Source of the DNA: Competibacter_A sp037045685
Lineage (GTDB): Bacteria > Pseudomonadota > Gammaproteobacteria > Competibacterales > Competibacteraceae
Reading direction: 5' to 3'
Assembly: GCA_037045685.1 (NCBI GenBank)
Contig: JBAOII010000030.1
Coordinates: 186,001-250,000, forward strand
DNA: 64,000 nt
Positions 1 through 7,678 of this stretch are shown here, piece after piece. The position numbers and the translations under genes are program-made. Below the pieces are notes generated by a model. It made no database searches, was not told the origin of the DNA, and saw only the letters and a program-made list of their open reading frames with translations. How positions within the stretch are numbered: the stretch's first letter is position 1; each line of letters starts with the position of its first letter.

Positions 1-1108
1 TCGGATCGACGGGCAGATAGGGCACTTCCCAGCGCGGGTCGCCGGCCGCCCAGCGCCGTTCCTGCGCGGCGAAGCCTTTCTTGATCGCGTCCTGGTGCGA
101 GCCGGAAAAGGCGGTGAACACCAGATCGCCGGCGTAGGGATGGCGGGGGTGCACCGGGATCTGATTGCAGTACTCGGCGGTGCGGACGATTTCGTCCATG
201 ACTGAGAAATCCAGGCCCGGATCGATGCCTTGGCTATAGAGGTTCAAGGCCAGCGTGACCAGATCGACGTTGCCGGTGCGTTCGCCGTTACCGAACAGGC
301 AGCCCTCGACCCGGTCGGCGCCGGCCATCTGCGCCAGCTCGGCGGCGGCGACAGCGGTGCCCCGGTCGTTGTGCGGATGCACGCTGATCACGACCGCATC
401 GCGGCGCGAAAGATGGCGGCAGAACCACTCGATCTGGTCGGCGTAGACGTTCGGGGTCGCCACTTCGACGGTCGCCGGCAGGTTGAGGATGGCTTTGCGC
501 GCCGGCGTGGGTTGCCAGATGTCCAGCACCGCCTCGCAAACCTCCAGCGCGAAATCGAGTTCGGTAAAGCAGAAGGTTTCCGGCGAATACTCGAAGGTCC
601 ATGCGGTGTCCGGCTGTTCGGCGGCGCATTCGGCGAACAGGCGCGCGCCGAAGCGGGCCAGCTCGATCAGGCCGGGCCGGTCCAGGCCGAACACCACTTC
701 GCGGAAAATCGGCGCGGTGGCGTTGTAGAGGTGCGGGATGGCGCGCTTGACGCCCTTCAAGCTGGCGAAGGTACGGCGGATCAAATCCTCGCGCGATTGC
801 GTCAGCGCTTGCACCGCCACATCGTCCGGGACCCGGCCGCCTTCGATCAGGCCGCGCACGAAGTCGAAGTCGGTTTGCGAGGCGGACGGGAAGGCGACTT
901 CGATTTCCTTGAAGCCCATCCGCACCAGCAGATCGAAATAACGGCGCTTGCGCTCGCCGTCCATGGGTTCGATCAGCGCTTGGTTACCGTCGCGCAAGTC
1001 CGAACTGCACCAGCGCGGCGCGCGGGTGATGGCGCGCGCGGGCCATTGCCGGTCGGGCAACTGGACGGGTGGAAAGGGGCGATATTTGCGGGTGATGTCG
1101 GCGTGCAT
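1..1108 (-). CDS. leuA: 2-isopropylmalate synthase, long form (partial, C-terminus off the left edge)
   Basis: First committed step of leucine biosynthesis: condenses acetyl-CoA with 2-oxoisovalerate. The reverse strand reads in one frame from an ATG at 1108 to the window edge, about 369 residues of an expected 550 or so. The N-terminus (MHADITRKYRPFPP) and the block SSDLRDGNQAL are typical of the long LeuA class; the metal-binding HPHNDRG motif follows near residue 245. The C-terminal allosteric leucine-binding domain is outside the window, so feedback control cannot be judged. A leucine-rich leader peptide lies directly upstream, which points to attenuation control. Family call is secure. 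Confidence 0.95.
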   Translation of the reverse strand, partial: MHADITRKYRPFPPVQLPDRQWPARAITRAPRWCSSDLRDGNQALIEPMDGERKRRYFDLLVRMGFKEIEVAFPSASQTDFDFVRGLIEGGRVPDDVAVQALTQSREDLIRRTFASLKGVKRAIPHLYNATAPIFREVVFGLDRPGLIELARFGARLFAECAAEQPDTAWTFEYSPETFCFTELDFALEVCEAVLDIWQPTPARKAILNLPATVEVATPNVYADQIEWFCRHLSRRDAVVISVHPHNDRGTAVAAAELAQMAGADRVEGCLFGNGERTGNVDLVTLALNLYSQGIDPGLDFSVMDEIVRTAEYCNQIPVHPRHPYAGDLVFTAFSGSHQDAIKKGFAAQERRWAAGDPRWEVPYLPVDP

Positions 1109-1191
1109 GATGAAGTTCCTCTCTCTCGACGGTGTTTTCGGGGTCACTGCTCGGAGGCGAACACGGCGCGGCTACGGCCGCCGGACCGCCG

Positions 1192-1314
1192 CTAGGCCCG
1201 ACGACCGCAACGTAGTCGCAGCAGGGCGAGGGAGAGGGCGGGCGCAAAAAAGGCGCGGCAAACGCTGGAAGGAACGTCAAGAAGAATAAAGCGGGATCGG
1301 TGCGGGTCAGACAT
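1192..1314 (-). CDS. Candidate leucine-rich leader peptide upstream of leuA
   Basis: A 40-codon reading frame on the same strand as leuA, ending 83 bases before it. It starts with ATG behind GAGGA at about nine bases, a good ribosome site. Seven of 40 residues are leucine, five of them in the nine-residue run LSLALLRLR near the C-terminus, which ends CGRRA. The last third can pair: 1211-1219 with 1168-1176 (eight of nine positions), so a ribosome stalled on the leucine codons could change the fold of the transcript. Leader-peptide attenuation of leuA is known in proteobacteria. The alternative hairpins were not resolved by eye and no clean U-tract terminator was seen. Confidence 0.55.
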   Translation of the reverse strand: MSDPHRSRFILLDVPSSVCRAFFAPALSLALLRLRCGRRA

Positions 1315-1449
1315 GAACGGCAATCCTCGGCGAACGGTCAAGAAACGATGGCGACTTGCAAAGCCCAGCCCCGGCGCTCCAATCAGGAGGCCGGGTGACT
1401 CAGTCGCAGCTCGAACCGTTCGGGGGATTGCGCGTTCATAATGGAAACA

Positions 1450-1478
1450 AATTAACCCAAGCGATGATTCCAGGTCAA
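1450..1478 (-). promoter_or_regulatory. Possible sigma70 promoter for the leuA leader
   Basis: Reading the reverse strand, TTGACC (1478-1473) is followed after 17 bases by TTAATT (1455-1450). The -35 box matches five of six positions and the -10 box only three, so this is a weak call supported mainly by its place about 135 bases ahead of the leader peptide. Confidence 0.3.
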
Positions 1479-1567
1479 GCCAGGATGTGAATCGTTATCA
1501 TTTTGGCCTCTGCGGAAACTGCAAACCCGGTTTGTGCCTTTCCCCATCACCCAACGAGGATTCGTTT

Positions 1568-2242
1568 ATGTCCGATCAACCGCACGCTCTGCAAACCGTC
1601 ACGGTCTGGGATCTGCCGACCCGACTGTTCCACTGGACTTTGGTCGCGCTGATGATCTTCCAATGGCTGACCGCCGAGTTCGGTTCGGCCATGGATTGGC
1701 ATGTTTGGGGCGGCTACGCGATCCTGGCGCTGGTGCTGTTTCGGCTGATCTGGGGCTTCGTCGGCAGCGACACGGTTCGCTTCCGCGATTTCGTGCGCGG
1801 ACCGGGGACGGCGTTGGGGTACGTCAAGGCCTTGCTGCGCGGCGAAACGCCGCTCTATCTCGGCCACAATCCCATGGGGGGCTGGTCCATCGTGGCGATG
1901 CTGGTGTTGCTGCTGGTCCAGGCGGGCACCGGCCTGTTCGCCAACGACGACATCACCATAGAAGGGCCTTTGTACGCATGGGTGTCGAAGGGAACCAGCG
2001 ATTGGTTGACCGCGATTCACAAATTCAACTTCAACCTGCTGCTGCTGGTAATCGCCGTCCACATCTCGGCGGTGCTGTTCTATTTGTTCGTCAAGCGGGA
2101 AAATTTGATCCATCCGATGCTGAGCGGCCGCAAGCATCTCCCGCCGGACATGGTGGGGCAGGCTCCGCGTATCGTCAGTCCTTGGCTGGGTTTGGCGGTG
2201 TTGGCGGTGGCGGTGGCCGCGGTTTGGCTGCTGGTGCGTTAG
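1568..2242 (+). CDS. Cytochrome b561-type membrane protein
   Basis: A 224-residue membrane di-heme electron carrier of the prokaryotic cytochrome b561 (Ni/Fe-hydrogenase b-type) family. Four hydrophobic segments are visible. Likely heme ligands are H22 (RLFHW), H45 (DWHVWGGY) and two histidines in IHKFNFN and AVHISAVLFY. The start is the ATG preceded by CGAGGA; an in-frame ATG 27 codons upstream would add a cysteine-rich stretch not typical of the family. It converges with the cytochrome c' gene. b561 genes often sit beside small periplasmic cytochromes c, so the two may form an electron-transfer pair; that link is inferred from position. Confidence 0.88.
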   Translation: MSDQPHALQTVTVWDLPTRLFHWTLVALMIFQWLTAEFGSAMDWHVWGGYAILALVLFRLIWGFVGSDTVRFRDFVRGPGTALGYVKALLRGETPLYLGHNPMGGWSIVAMLVLLLVQAGTGLFANDDITIEGPLYAWVSKGTSDWLTAIHKFNFNLLLLVIAVHISAVLFYLFVKRENLIHPMLSGRKHLPPDMVGQAPRIVSPWLGLAVLAVAVAAVWLLVR

Positions 2243-2262
2243 ACGCTGCCGGAAAATGAGAA

Positions 2263-2284
2263 AGGCCATGCCGGGGCGTGGCCT
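2263..2284 (-). terminator. Hairpin terminator of the cytochrome c' gene
   Basis: AGGCCATGCC and GGCGTGGCCT pair almost fully (one U-G wobble). On the reverse strand the stem is followed by TTTCTCATTTTCC, a broken U-tract. It lies between two convergent genes and may serve both. Confidence 0.5.
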
Positions 2285-2310
2285 GTTCGATGAGGGTGAT
2301 CGCTCGACCC

Positions 2311-2778
2311 TCAATCTTTACGGAATTCCTTGTGACACGCCTTGCAGGTTTCAGCGGTCTTGCCGAACTGCGCTTTGATGGCTTTCTCGTCGCCGCCCTT
2401 GGCGACCTCGGATAGCTTGGCGGCTTCCTGCTGAAAGTCTTTCATTTTGGTGTCGAACTCGCTCGACTTGGCCCAGATTTCCGGCTTGGCCTCGGTATTC
2501 TTCACCGCGTCCGGCCCGGAACCTTTCTGGAACCCCTCCGGAGCCGCTTTGCTCATCATTTCGACGTACTGGGCGTGACGCGCCACGGCGGCGGCGTCAA
2601 AAGGCACCTCGCCCTTCACCATCGCGCCGATAGGTTTGAAGTTCCAGCCGATAATGGTGTAAACGGATTGGCGGTACTGGGCCACGTCCTCCGGTTTCGG
2701 GTCGGCCGCTTGGGCCGCCGTCAGCAGGCTCAAACCCAAGATGCCGCCCACCATGCCAATTTTGAGAAATTTATTCAT
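2311..2778 (-). CDS. Cytochrome c' (periplasmic, class II cytochrome c)
   Basis: A 155-residue secreted heme protein. Residues 1-25 form a signal peptide (MNKFLKIGMVGGILG, cleavage near AQAA-D). The rest is a four-helix-bundle sequence with the single heme site CKACH at residues 145-149, close to the C-terminus as in all cytochromes c'. The conserved RQSVYTIIGWNF region near the start of the mature protein fits the family. Cytochromes c' bind NO and CO and are linked to nitrosative stress. The chosen ATG has AGAGG upstream; an in-frame extension would place the signal peptide internally. The gene converges with the b561 gene. Confidence 0.92.
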   Translation of the reverse strand: MNKFLKIGMVGGILGLSLLTAAQAADPKPEDVAQYRQSVYTIIGWNFKPIGAMVKGEVPFDAAAVARHAQYVEMMSKAAPEGFQKGSGPDAVKNTEAKPEIWAKSSEFDTKMKDFQQEAAKLSEVAKGGDEKAIKAQFGKTAETCKACHKEFRKD

Positions 2779-2875
2779 TCTTAGCCTCTTAAAAATATGA
2801 CTAAATAAGTACGATATCAGTAAAATGATGCCACAATGTCGGCATTTTGCAAGGGTGAACTGAAGCCAAGCTGAA

Positions 2876-3223
2876 TCACGGGTTATCGCCGATATTGTCA
2901 AGATGAAGGGCCAGCCAGATCGCGGGTGGTCGCCGGCTGGTCCACTCCACCCGGTGGCGGCGATGGGCTGGAATCCAGAGATAATCGCCCGGATCGAGCG
3001 TGCGCTCGCCCTCCTCGTCGGCGAAGCGCAAGCCGGCTTGGCCTTGCAGCAGCACCACCCATTCGTCCCGATCCTGGTCGTACCATTCGCCGGCTGGCGT
3101 GGCGTGGCCGATGGAAACGATGCGTTCCAGACGGCACGTTTCGATCTGTAGCAGGAGATCGAACCGCTCCGCCGGCAGAGCGGCCGGAATGTCGGCGAAT
3201 ACGTTGCCGCCGAGGGAAATCAT
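2876..3223 (-). CDS. Small single-domain cupin protein
   Basis: A 115-residue cupin. The two half-motifs are visible: GHATPAGEWYDQDRDEWVVL, and LDPGDYLWIPAHRRHRVEWT with its metal-type histidines. The substrate cannot be told; relatives are annotated only as cupin-domain proteins. Its ATG overlaps the TGA of rluE (ATGA), so translation is probably coupled. It is the last gene of a three-gene operon with the patatin protein and rluE. Confidence 0.82.
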   Translation of the reverse strand: MISLGGNVFADIPAALPAERFDLLLQIETCRLERIVSIGHATPAGEWYDQDRDEWVVLLQGQAGLRFADEEGERTLDPGDYLWIPAHRRHRVEWTSRRPPAIWLALHLDNIGDNP

Positions 3224-3837
3224 CCGATCATGTTTCCATGGGCCGGGTGGAATTGATGTCGATACCGGGATGGGTTGGGGTGGCCGGATGGTGCGGCGAC
3301 AACCGATTCCCGCCATTGGCCGGGGGCCAAACCGTCCAATGCCCAATGCCCGATGCGGCAGCGGATCAACCGCAGGGTGGGATGGCCGATCGCGGCCGTC
3401 ATCCGTCTGACTTGGCGGTTGCGGCCCTCGCGCAAGGTGATTTCCAGCCAGACGGCGGGAATCGCCGCCCGGTAGCGAATCGGCGGATCGCGCGGCCACA
3501 AGTCGTCCGGCTCATCGATGCGCCGCGCGCCGGCGGGCAGGGTGCGACCGTCGTTCAGCTCGACGCCCCGGCGCAATTGTTCCAGCTCGGCGTCGCCGGG
3601 AACGCCCTCGACCTGCGCCCAATAGGTTTTGGTTTGCTTGTGGCGCGGGTGGCTGAGGCGGGCCTGCAACGCGCCGTCGCCGGTCAGCGCCAGCAATCCC
3701 TCACTGTCTCGATCCAGCCGGCCGGCGGCGTACACGCCGGTAATGGGCAGGTAGTCGGCGAGCGTCGGCCGCCCTCCGGCGTCGGTGAATTGGCTGAGCA
3801 CGCCGTAGGGCTTGTTGAACAGCACCAACCGTGGCAT
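3220..3837 (-). CDS. rluE: 23S rRNA pseudouridine synthase, RluE/RsuA type
   Basis: A 205-residue pseudouridine synthase lacking an S4 domain, as in RluE, which makes pseudouridine 2457 of 23S rRNA. The catalytic motif GRLDRDSEGLL is present near residue 40, followed by the KTYWAQVEG and EGRNRQVRRM motifs of the RsuA/RluB/E/F group. Length and lack of an S4 domain favour RluE over RluB or RluF. Its ATG overlaps the stop codon of the patatin gene (TGATG) and its stop overlaps the cupin start. The last residues past the conserved core (PNPSRYRHQFHPAHG) look like a nonconserved tail. Confidence 0.87.
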   Translation of the reverse strand: MPRLVLFNKPYGVLSQFTDAGGRPTLADYLPITGVYAAGRLDRDSEGLLALTGDGALQARLSHPRHKQTKTYWAQVEGVPGDAELEQLRRGVELNDGRTLPAGARRIDEPDDLWPRDPPIRYRAAIPAVWLEITLREGRNRQVRRMTAAIGHPTLRLIRCRIGHWALDGLAPGQWRESVVAAPSGHPNPSRYRHQFHPAHGNMIG

Positions 3838-6074
3838 CAGAACAACTTGCCTAGCGACAGATAGAGCGAAGTGTTGCCGCCCTCGGCGTAGCCGGCGCCC
3901 ATGTAGAGCGGTCCCAGCGGGGTATCGACTCCCAGAAACAGGCTGCCTGCCGGAATCAGCGAATCGAGGGTGATATCGCCGTATTCGTTCCAGGCTCCGC
4001 CCGCTTCCAGCGAACCGCCCGCGAAAATGGGAATCGTGAACGCCGCCGAGGTGTCGGTCAGCCGGTACATGTAGATGACTTCACCCAAAGCGACATACTG
4101 GCCGGAAAGCTGGCCGGGTTGGTAGCCGGACAAATTCAGGAACCCTCCGAGCAGGAACAGATCCTGAATGCCCAGTTCGCCGGATAGTTTGCCGGCCAGC
4201 CGGACCCGGGGAATGATCGAGTATTGACCCCAGGTAAAGGCGTGGACGACATCCAGGTCGAGCGTCCGGAAATCCTGGTCCGATCCCATCTCGGTCAGAG
4301 AGTCGCGGAAGATCAGGTTGCCGCGATGGCCCGAGGTCGGAAAGTTGAGATTGTCCAGGGTGTCGGTTTGCCAGCGGAGCGCGTACCCGGCTTGGGTGAA
4401 ATTGCCTTCGTAGGGAGAGGGTTGTCCGAGACGAAGATCGTTGCGACCGGCGCCGTAATACAGCGCGAGCGACAACTGGCCCCAGTCTTCCAGATTGCGC
4501 CCCGCTTCCAGGCCGATCTCGGAGCGGTAAACCCGAAAGCTGGCGCTATCCGCGTAGAACGTGTTGGCCAGATCCAAATTGTACTGTTCGTATTTGACGT
4601 AGGGATCGATGTAATAGCGCTGATCGGTGTCGAGCGGTTGATAGAAATCGCTCGCCAAAACGATGTTGCCGCCCAGTTGGACGAAATTGCGCCACTGTCC
4701 GCCCAGGGAATTCAATTGCGACAGGGTGTAGGCGGCGCTGATGTCGAACTCCGAGTCGCCCTTGAGGTTGGCGCCGAGAAACAGGCCGAACTTCAGGGTA
4801 TCGGTGCCGATATCTTTCTGGTGGGTTTCGACGACCAGCCCGGTCTTACCGTTCTCGCGGACCAGGGTGTAGTTGACCCGCTGAAACTCGCCCATGCCAT
4901 AAATCGTGTTGAGGTTGCGGTTGAGCTTCTCGGGATCGAGCCGGTCGCCCGGCTTGACGTGCAGTTGCCCTTCAATGGTCCGATCGGACAGGCGAGTGTC
5001 GTTCTTGACGCGGATAAAGTCGATCACCGGCCGTTCGGCTTGCGGTATCGCCGGCAGCGCGGCCAAGTAATCTCGATAGGCGGCCGGCGATACCGACAAC
5101 CGGCTCAGCTCGTCGCGCTTGGCCTGGGCCGCCGCATAGCCGATGGCGACGGCTTCGGCCGCGCGGTTGAAGTCGATGCTGCCCAGATCCTTCAGTTCCG
5201 GCACGATCAACACGTCCTTGCGCCCCAAGGTGCGCAGTTGTTGGTTGGTGTTGCCCACGGTCAAAAAGTTGGTGAGCTGTTCGGTGACGGACAGCACCGA
5301 GGTGAGCTGGTCGGCGGGCGCCAGCGGCGCACCCACGTTCACGGCGATGATGACGTCTGGGCGGCAGAGTTCCCGCGCCACGTTCACCGGCACGTTGTTC
5401 GCGACCCCGCCGTCCACCAGTATTTTTCCGTTCAGCTCCACCGGCACCAGGGCGCTGGGGATCGACATGCTGGCCCGCATCGCCTTGGCCAGTTCGCCGG
5501 AGCCCAGCACCACCGCCTCGCCGGTGGCGAGATCGGCGGCGACCGCCCGATAGGGGATCCGGAGCTTGTCGAAATCGTGGACGCTGGCCGCCGGCAGCGA
5601 AAGTTCCTCCAGCAGCAGCAGCAGGTTTTGGCCTTCGAGCAGGCCCTTGGGAAGTTGCACCTTACCTTGCTTGAGGCCGACTTCGGCGTTCAGCAGAACC
5701 CGCTGCTCTTCCTTGACCCGAAACGGCAGATCGGCGCGCGGCGGTCCGTCGGTGAACGCCGCCGGCCAGTCGATGCGCTGCACGGCCTCGCTCATTTGCT
5801 CCGGCGACATGCCGGATGCGTACAGCCCGCCGATGATCGAGCCCATGCTGGTCCCGGCGATGCAATCCACCGGCACGCGCATCTCCTCCAAGGTCTTGAG
5901 CACGCCGACGTGCGCGATGCCGCGAGCGCCGCCGCCGCCGAGCGCCAAGCCGATGCGGGGACGGTTTGGGGCGGCTTCCGCGACCGGGGTAGAAACCGGA
6001 TTCGGAACGATGGTCGCCAGTAGCAGACCGAGCGTTAACGGGGATAGATTGCGGAGCAACCGATTGTCGCACAT
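3837..6074 (-). CDS. Patatin-like phospholipase with POTRA and outer-membrane barrel (type Vd autotransporter-like)
   Basis: A 745-residue surface or secreted lipase. Order: signal peptide (about 1-34), patatin domain (40-330), one POTRA-like domain (about 350-420), then a beta-barrel ending in F. The Ser-Asp dyad is intact: oxyanion loop GGGGARG at 46-52, nucleophile S76 in GTSMG, and D221 in the DGG motif. This layout is that of PlpD of Pseudomonas aeruginosa and FplA of Fusobacterium, where the lipase is carried to the surface by its own barrel. Whether the patatin part is released cannot be seen. First gene of an operon with rluE and a cupin, an odd set with no evident functional link. 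Confidence 0.92.
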   Translation of the reverse strand: MCDNRLLRNLSPLTLGLLLATIVPNPVSTPVAEAAPNRPRIGLALGGGGARGIAHVGVLKTLEEMRVPVDCIAGTSMGSIIGGLYASGMSPEQMSEAVQRIDWPAAFTDGPPRADLPFRVKEEQRVLLNAEVGLKQGKVQLPKGLLEGQNLLLLLEELSLPAASVHDFDKLRIPYRAVAADLATGEAVVLGSGELAKAMRASMSIPSALVPVELNGKILVDGGVANNVPVNVARELCRPDVIIAVNVGAPLAPADQLTSVLSVTEQLTNFLTVGNTNQQLRTLGRKDVLIVPELKDLGSIDFNRAAEAVAIGYAAAQAKRDELSRLSVSPAAYRDYLAALPAIPQAERPVIDFIRVKNDTRLSDRTIEGQLHVKPGDRLDPEKLNRNLNTIYGMGEFQRVNYTLVRENGKTGLVVETHQKDIGTDTLKFGLFLGANLKGDSEFDISAAYTLSQLNSLGGQWRNFVQLGGNIVLASDFYQPLDTDQRYYIDPYVKYEQYNLDLANTFYADSASFRVYRSEIGLEAGRNLEDWGQLSLALYYGAGRNDLRLGQPSPYEGNFTQAGYALRWQTDTLDNLNFPTSGHRGNLIFRDSLTEMGSDQDFRTLDLDVVHAFTWGQYSIIPRVRLAGKLSGELGIQDLFLLGGFLNLSGYQPGQLSGQYVALGEVIYMYRLTDTSAAFTIPIFAGGSLEAGGAWNEYGDITLDSLIPAGSLFLGVDTPLGPLYMGAGYAEGGNTSLYLSLGKLF

Positions 6075-6419
6075 GGAGGATCACCGCTATTCGCTAGGGT
6101 TGTGGCGCGGGTGGCGTTCAGCAAAATTTCAGAGAGTGTATGCCAAATTTTCGTGGCGACGTTAAGACGAGCGAGAGGAAATCTCATGACAAATCGCTCG
6201 GTGTTAATATTTTCGCCGGTGTCGGGCGCTTGGGCTGCGGTTGGCTGGAGCCAACGGACGGCAAGTGGTATTTTCGCGTCGTGCATTTTTCCAAAACGGC
6301 GTTGGCGAAAATGACGCGGGCGAGAGTGACTGGCCGGTTTGGCCCGGAATCGATCCGCCGCTATAAGGCGGCCAGTTTTGCCGGAAAACCATTGATGTGC
6401 TGATGAGTCGGAGGTTGAG
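6075..6419. other. Divergent intergenic region
   Basis: Spacer between the reverse-strand patatin gene and the forward-strand precursor gene, so it should hold both promoters. I could not settle on a convincing -35/-10 pair. The precursor ribosome site GGAGG is just before 6420. Short reading frames here have no codon bias or homology I recognise. Confidence 0.5.
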
Positions 6420-6779
6420 ATGGCTGAGAACGAACGAGAAGCCGCACCAGAAGAACCGGAGGTGGCGGAACCGGATTTGCGCGATCGGCGCGATTTTCTG
6501 ATCGGTCTGGGCAAGTGGTCGAAAGCCGTCATCGGCGGTGTGGTGCTGGGTGGCGTCATGCTCCCCGGCAAGGAGGCCGAGGCGGTGGGCTGGAGCAATC
6601 ACGGCAACTGGGTCAATCTCGGCGGCGGCGGGCCGGGCTGGGGCTACGGCGGCTGGTACAACCGGCCGGGCTGGTACAACCGCCGGCATCGCTGGTACAA
6701 CCGGCCGGGCTGGTACAACCGGCCGGGCTGGTACAACCGCCGGCCGAGGTGGGTGAACGGCGGCTGGTACAATCGCTGA
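6420..6779 (+). CDS. Tat-type precursor with C-terminal W-x-N repeats (candidate cyclophane RiPP)
   Basis: A 119-residue protein of three parts: an acidic N-terminus, a twin-arginine signal (RRDFLIGLGK at 23-32, hydrophobic stretch, AEA at about 53-55), and a core made almost only of G, W, Y, N, R and P. The core holds nine W-x-N triplets: WSN 58, WVN 64, WYN at 79, 85, 92, 98, 104 and 116, and WVN 111. Known radical-SAM triceptide or cyclophane-forming enzymes join an aromatic residue to the third residue of such triplets, and GrrA/OscA-type precursors are Gly-rich repeats. The call as a RiPP precursor is inference from this pattern and from the SPASM-like gene 25 bases downstream. Start has GGAGG five bases upstream. 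Confidence 0.72.
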   Translation: MAENEREAAPEEPEVAEPDLRDRRDFLIGLGKWSKAVIGGVVLGGVMLPGKEAEAVGWSNHGNWVNLGGGGPGWGYGGWYNRPGWYNRRHRWYNRPGWYNRPGWYNRRPRWVNGGWYNR

Positions 6780-6804
6780 TCCAACGCAAACGGCGGTGCT
6801 CTCG

Positions 6805-7614
6805 ATGGACGAATCGCTTTACGATATCCCGCAGCATCTGCTGTCGGCGGATCGGCCGGGGCAATGGATCGTCCGCGCCACCGATCCGGCCGCGCTGGTC
6901 GCCGCGCTGGCGGAGGCGGATGCCGAGCGCGTCGCCGTCGTGCGGCTCTTGTCCTTGACCGCGGATTCCGAGCCGCTGAACGCCTGGGCGCCGGGGTTGC
7001 CGGTGGAGCTGGTCATGGCCGATCCCGCCAGCGAGTATCCGCTGCTGTATCGCCACACCAATTTGCTCGACAACCATCCGGTCCGGGCGGTCGTTCCGGT
7101 GCGGTCCGGTTTCATCAGCGCGGTCAAGGTGGCGGTGTCGCTGGATTTCGCCGTGCGGCTGGAAGTGGAACAGCCCGAGCCGGCGCTGATCGAAGAGCTG
7201 GCGGCGGCGGTGGAGTTTTATCTGCGCCAACCGACGGTCGCTCAGCCCATCGAGTTTTTTCACGGCATGTTGCTGGGGTTTTATCACGGCGATCCGCTGC
7301 CGCTGTGGATCGTGCTGGACGAGGACCCCCAATGCCTGCGCCATGTCGCCGACGACGGCGCGGAGTCGCGCTACGGCCGGCTGGCGGGCAGCGGCGATCC
7401 GGCGGTCGCGCCCGAGGCGGGTCTGGAGGTCTGGATCGAACGGGTGCTGGCCGCCAGCGAGGATTGCCGGCACTGCGAGTTTTTGCGGAGTTGCGGCGGC
7501 TATTTCAAATGGCCGCGCCGGGATTACGATTGCGCCGGGGTGAAGCGGCTGTTCGGCCAGTTGCGAGCGGCGGCCACGGAACTGCGCCGCGATCTCGATA
7601 CCGCTCCGTCCTAG
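6805..7614 (+). CDS. SPASM-like cysteine-motif protein lacking a radical-SAM motif, partner of the W-x-N precursor
   Basis: A 269-residue protein. The C-terminus has C221-x2-C224-x5-C230-x12-C243 with GGYFKWP after the third cysteine, the spacing of a SPASM-type auxiliary iron-sulfur site found at the end of peptide-modifying radical-SAM enzymes. No CxxxCxxC is present anywhere; the only other cysteine is C177. The first 200 residues alternate short hydrophobic strands and helices and could be a degenerate barrel. Stand-alone SPASM proteins that accompany a true radical-SAM enzyme are known (GeoRSP systems). I suggest a recognition or accessory subunit for the precursor upstream. ATG 6805 follows GGCGG; a GTG at 6796 is possible. 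No radical-SAM partner lies within the window except lipA. Confidence 0.62.
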   Translation: MDESLYDIPQHLLSADRPGQWIVRATDPAALVAALAEADAERVAVVRLLSLTADSEPLNAWAPGLPVELVMADPASEYPLLYRHTNLLDNHPVRAVVPVRSGFISAVKVAVSLDFAVRLEVEQPEPALIEELAAAVEFYLRQPTVAQPIEFFHGMLLGFYHGDPLPLWIVLDEDPQCLRHVADDGAESRYGRLAGSGDPAVAPEAGLEVWIERVLAASEDCRHCEFLRSCGGYFKWPRRDYDCAGVKRLFGQLRAAATELRRDLDTAPS

Positions 7615-7620
7615 AGTTGC

Positions 7621-7656
7621 CGCGTCCCCGCCGGCCGCCGCGCCGGCGGGGACGCG
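7621..7656. terminator. Strong hairpin between convergent genes
   Basis: A perfect 15-base-pair stem (7621-7635 with 7642-7656) and six-base loop begins seven bases past the stop of the SPASM-like gene. There is no long U-tract, only AATTTTGG about 20 bases on. It lies between convergent genes and probably ends transcription from both sides. Confidence 0.6.
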
Positions 7657-7678
7657 AGTGTCGAGCCGGAATTTTGGC

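Noticed and set aside
4224..6023. Long open frame of 599 codons on the forward strand
   Set aside because: Antisense shadow of the patatin autotransporter gene; low-complexity product and the reverse strand has clear motifs.
6140..6403. Possible 87-residue gene upstream of the W-x-N precursor
   Set aside because: No ribosome site, no recognisable composition and it lies in the expected promoter region.
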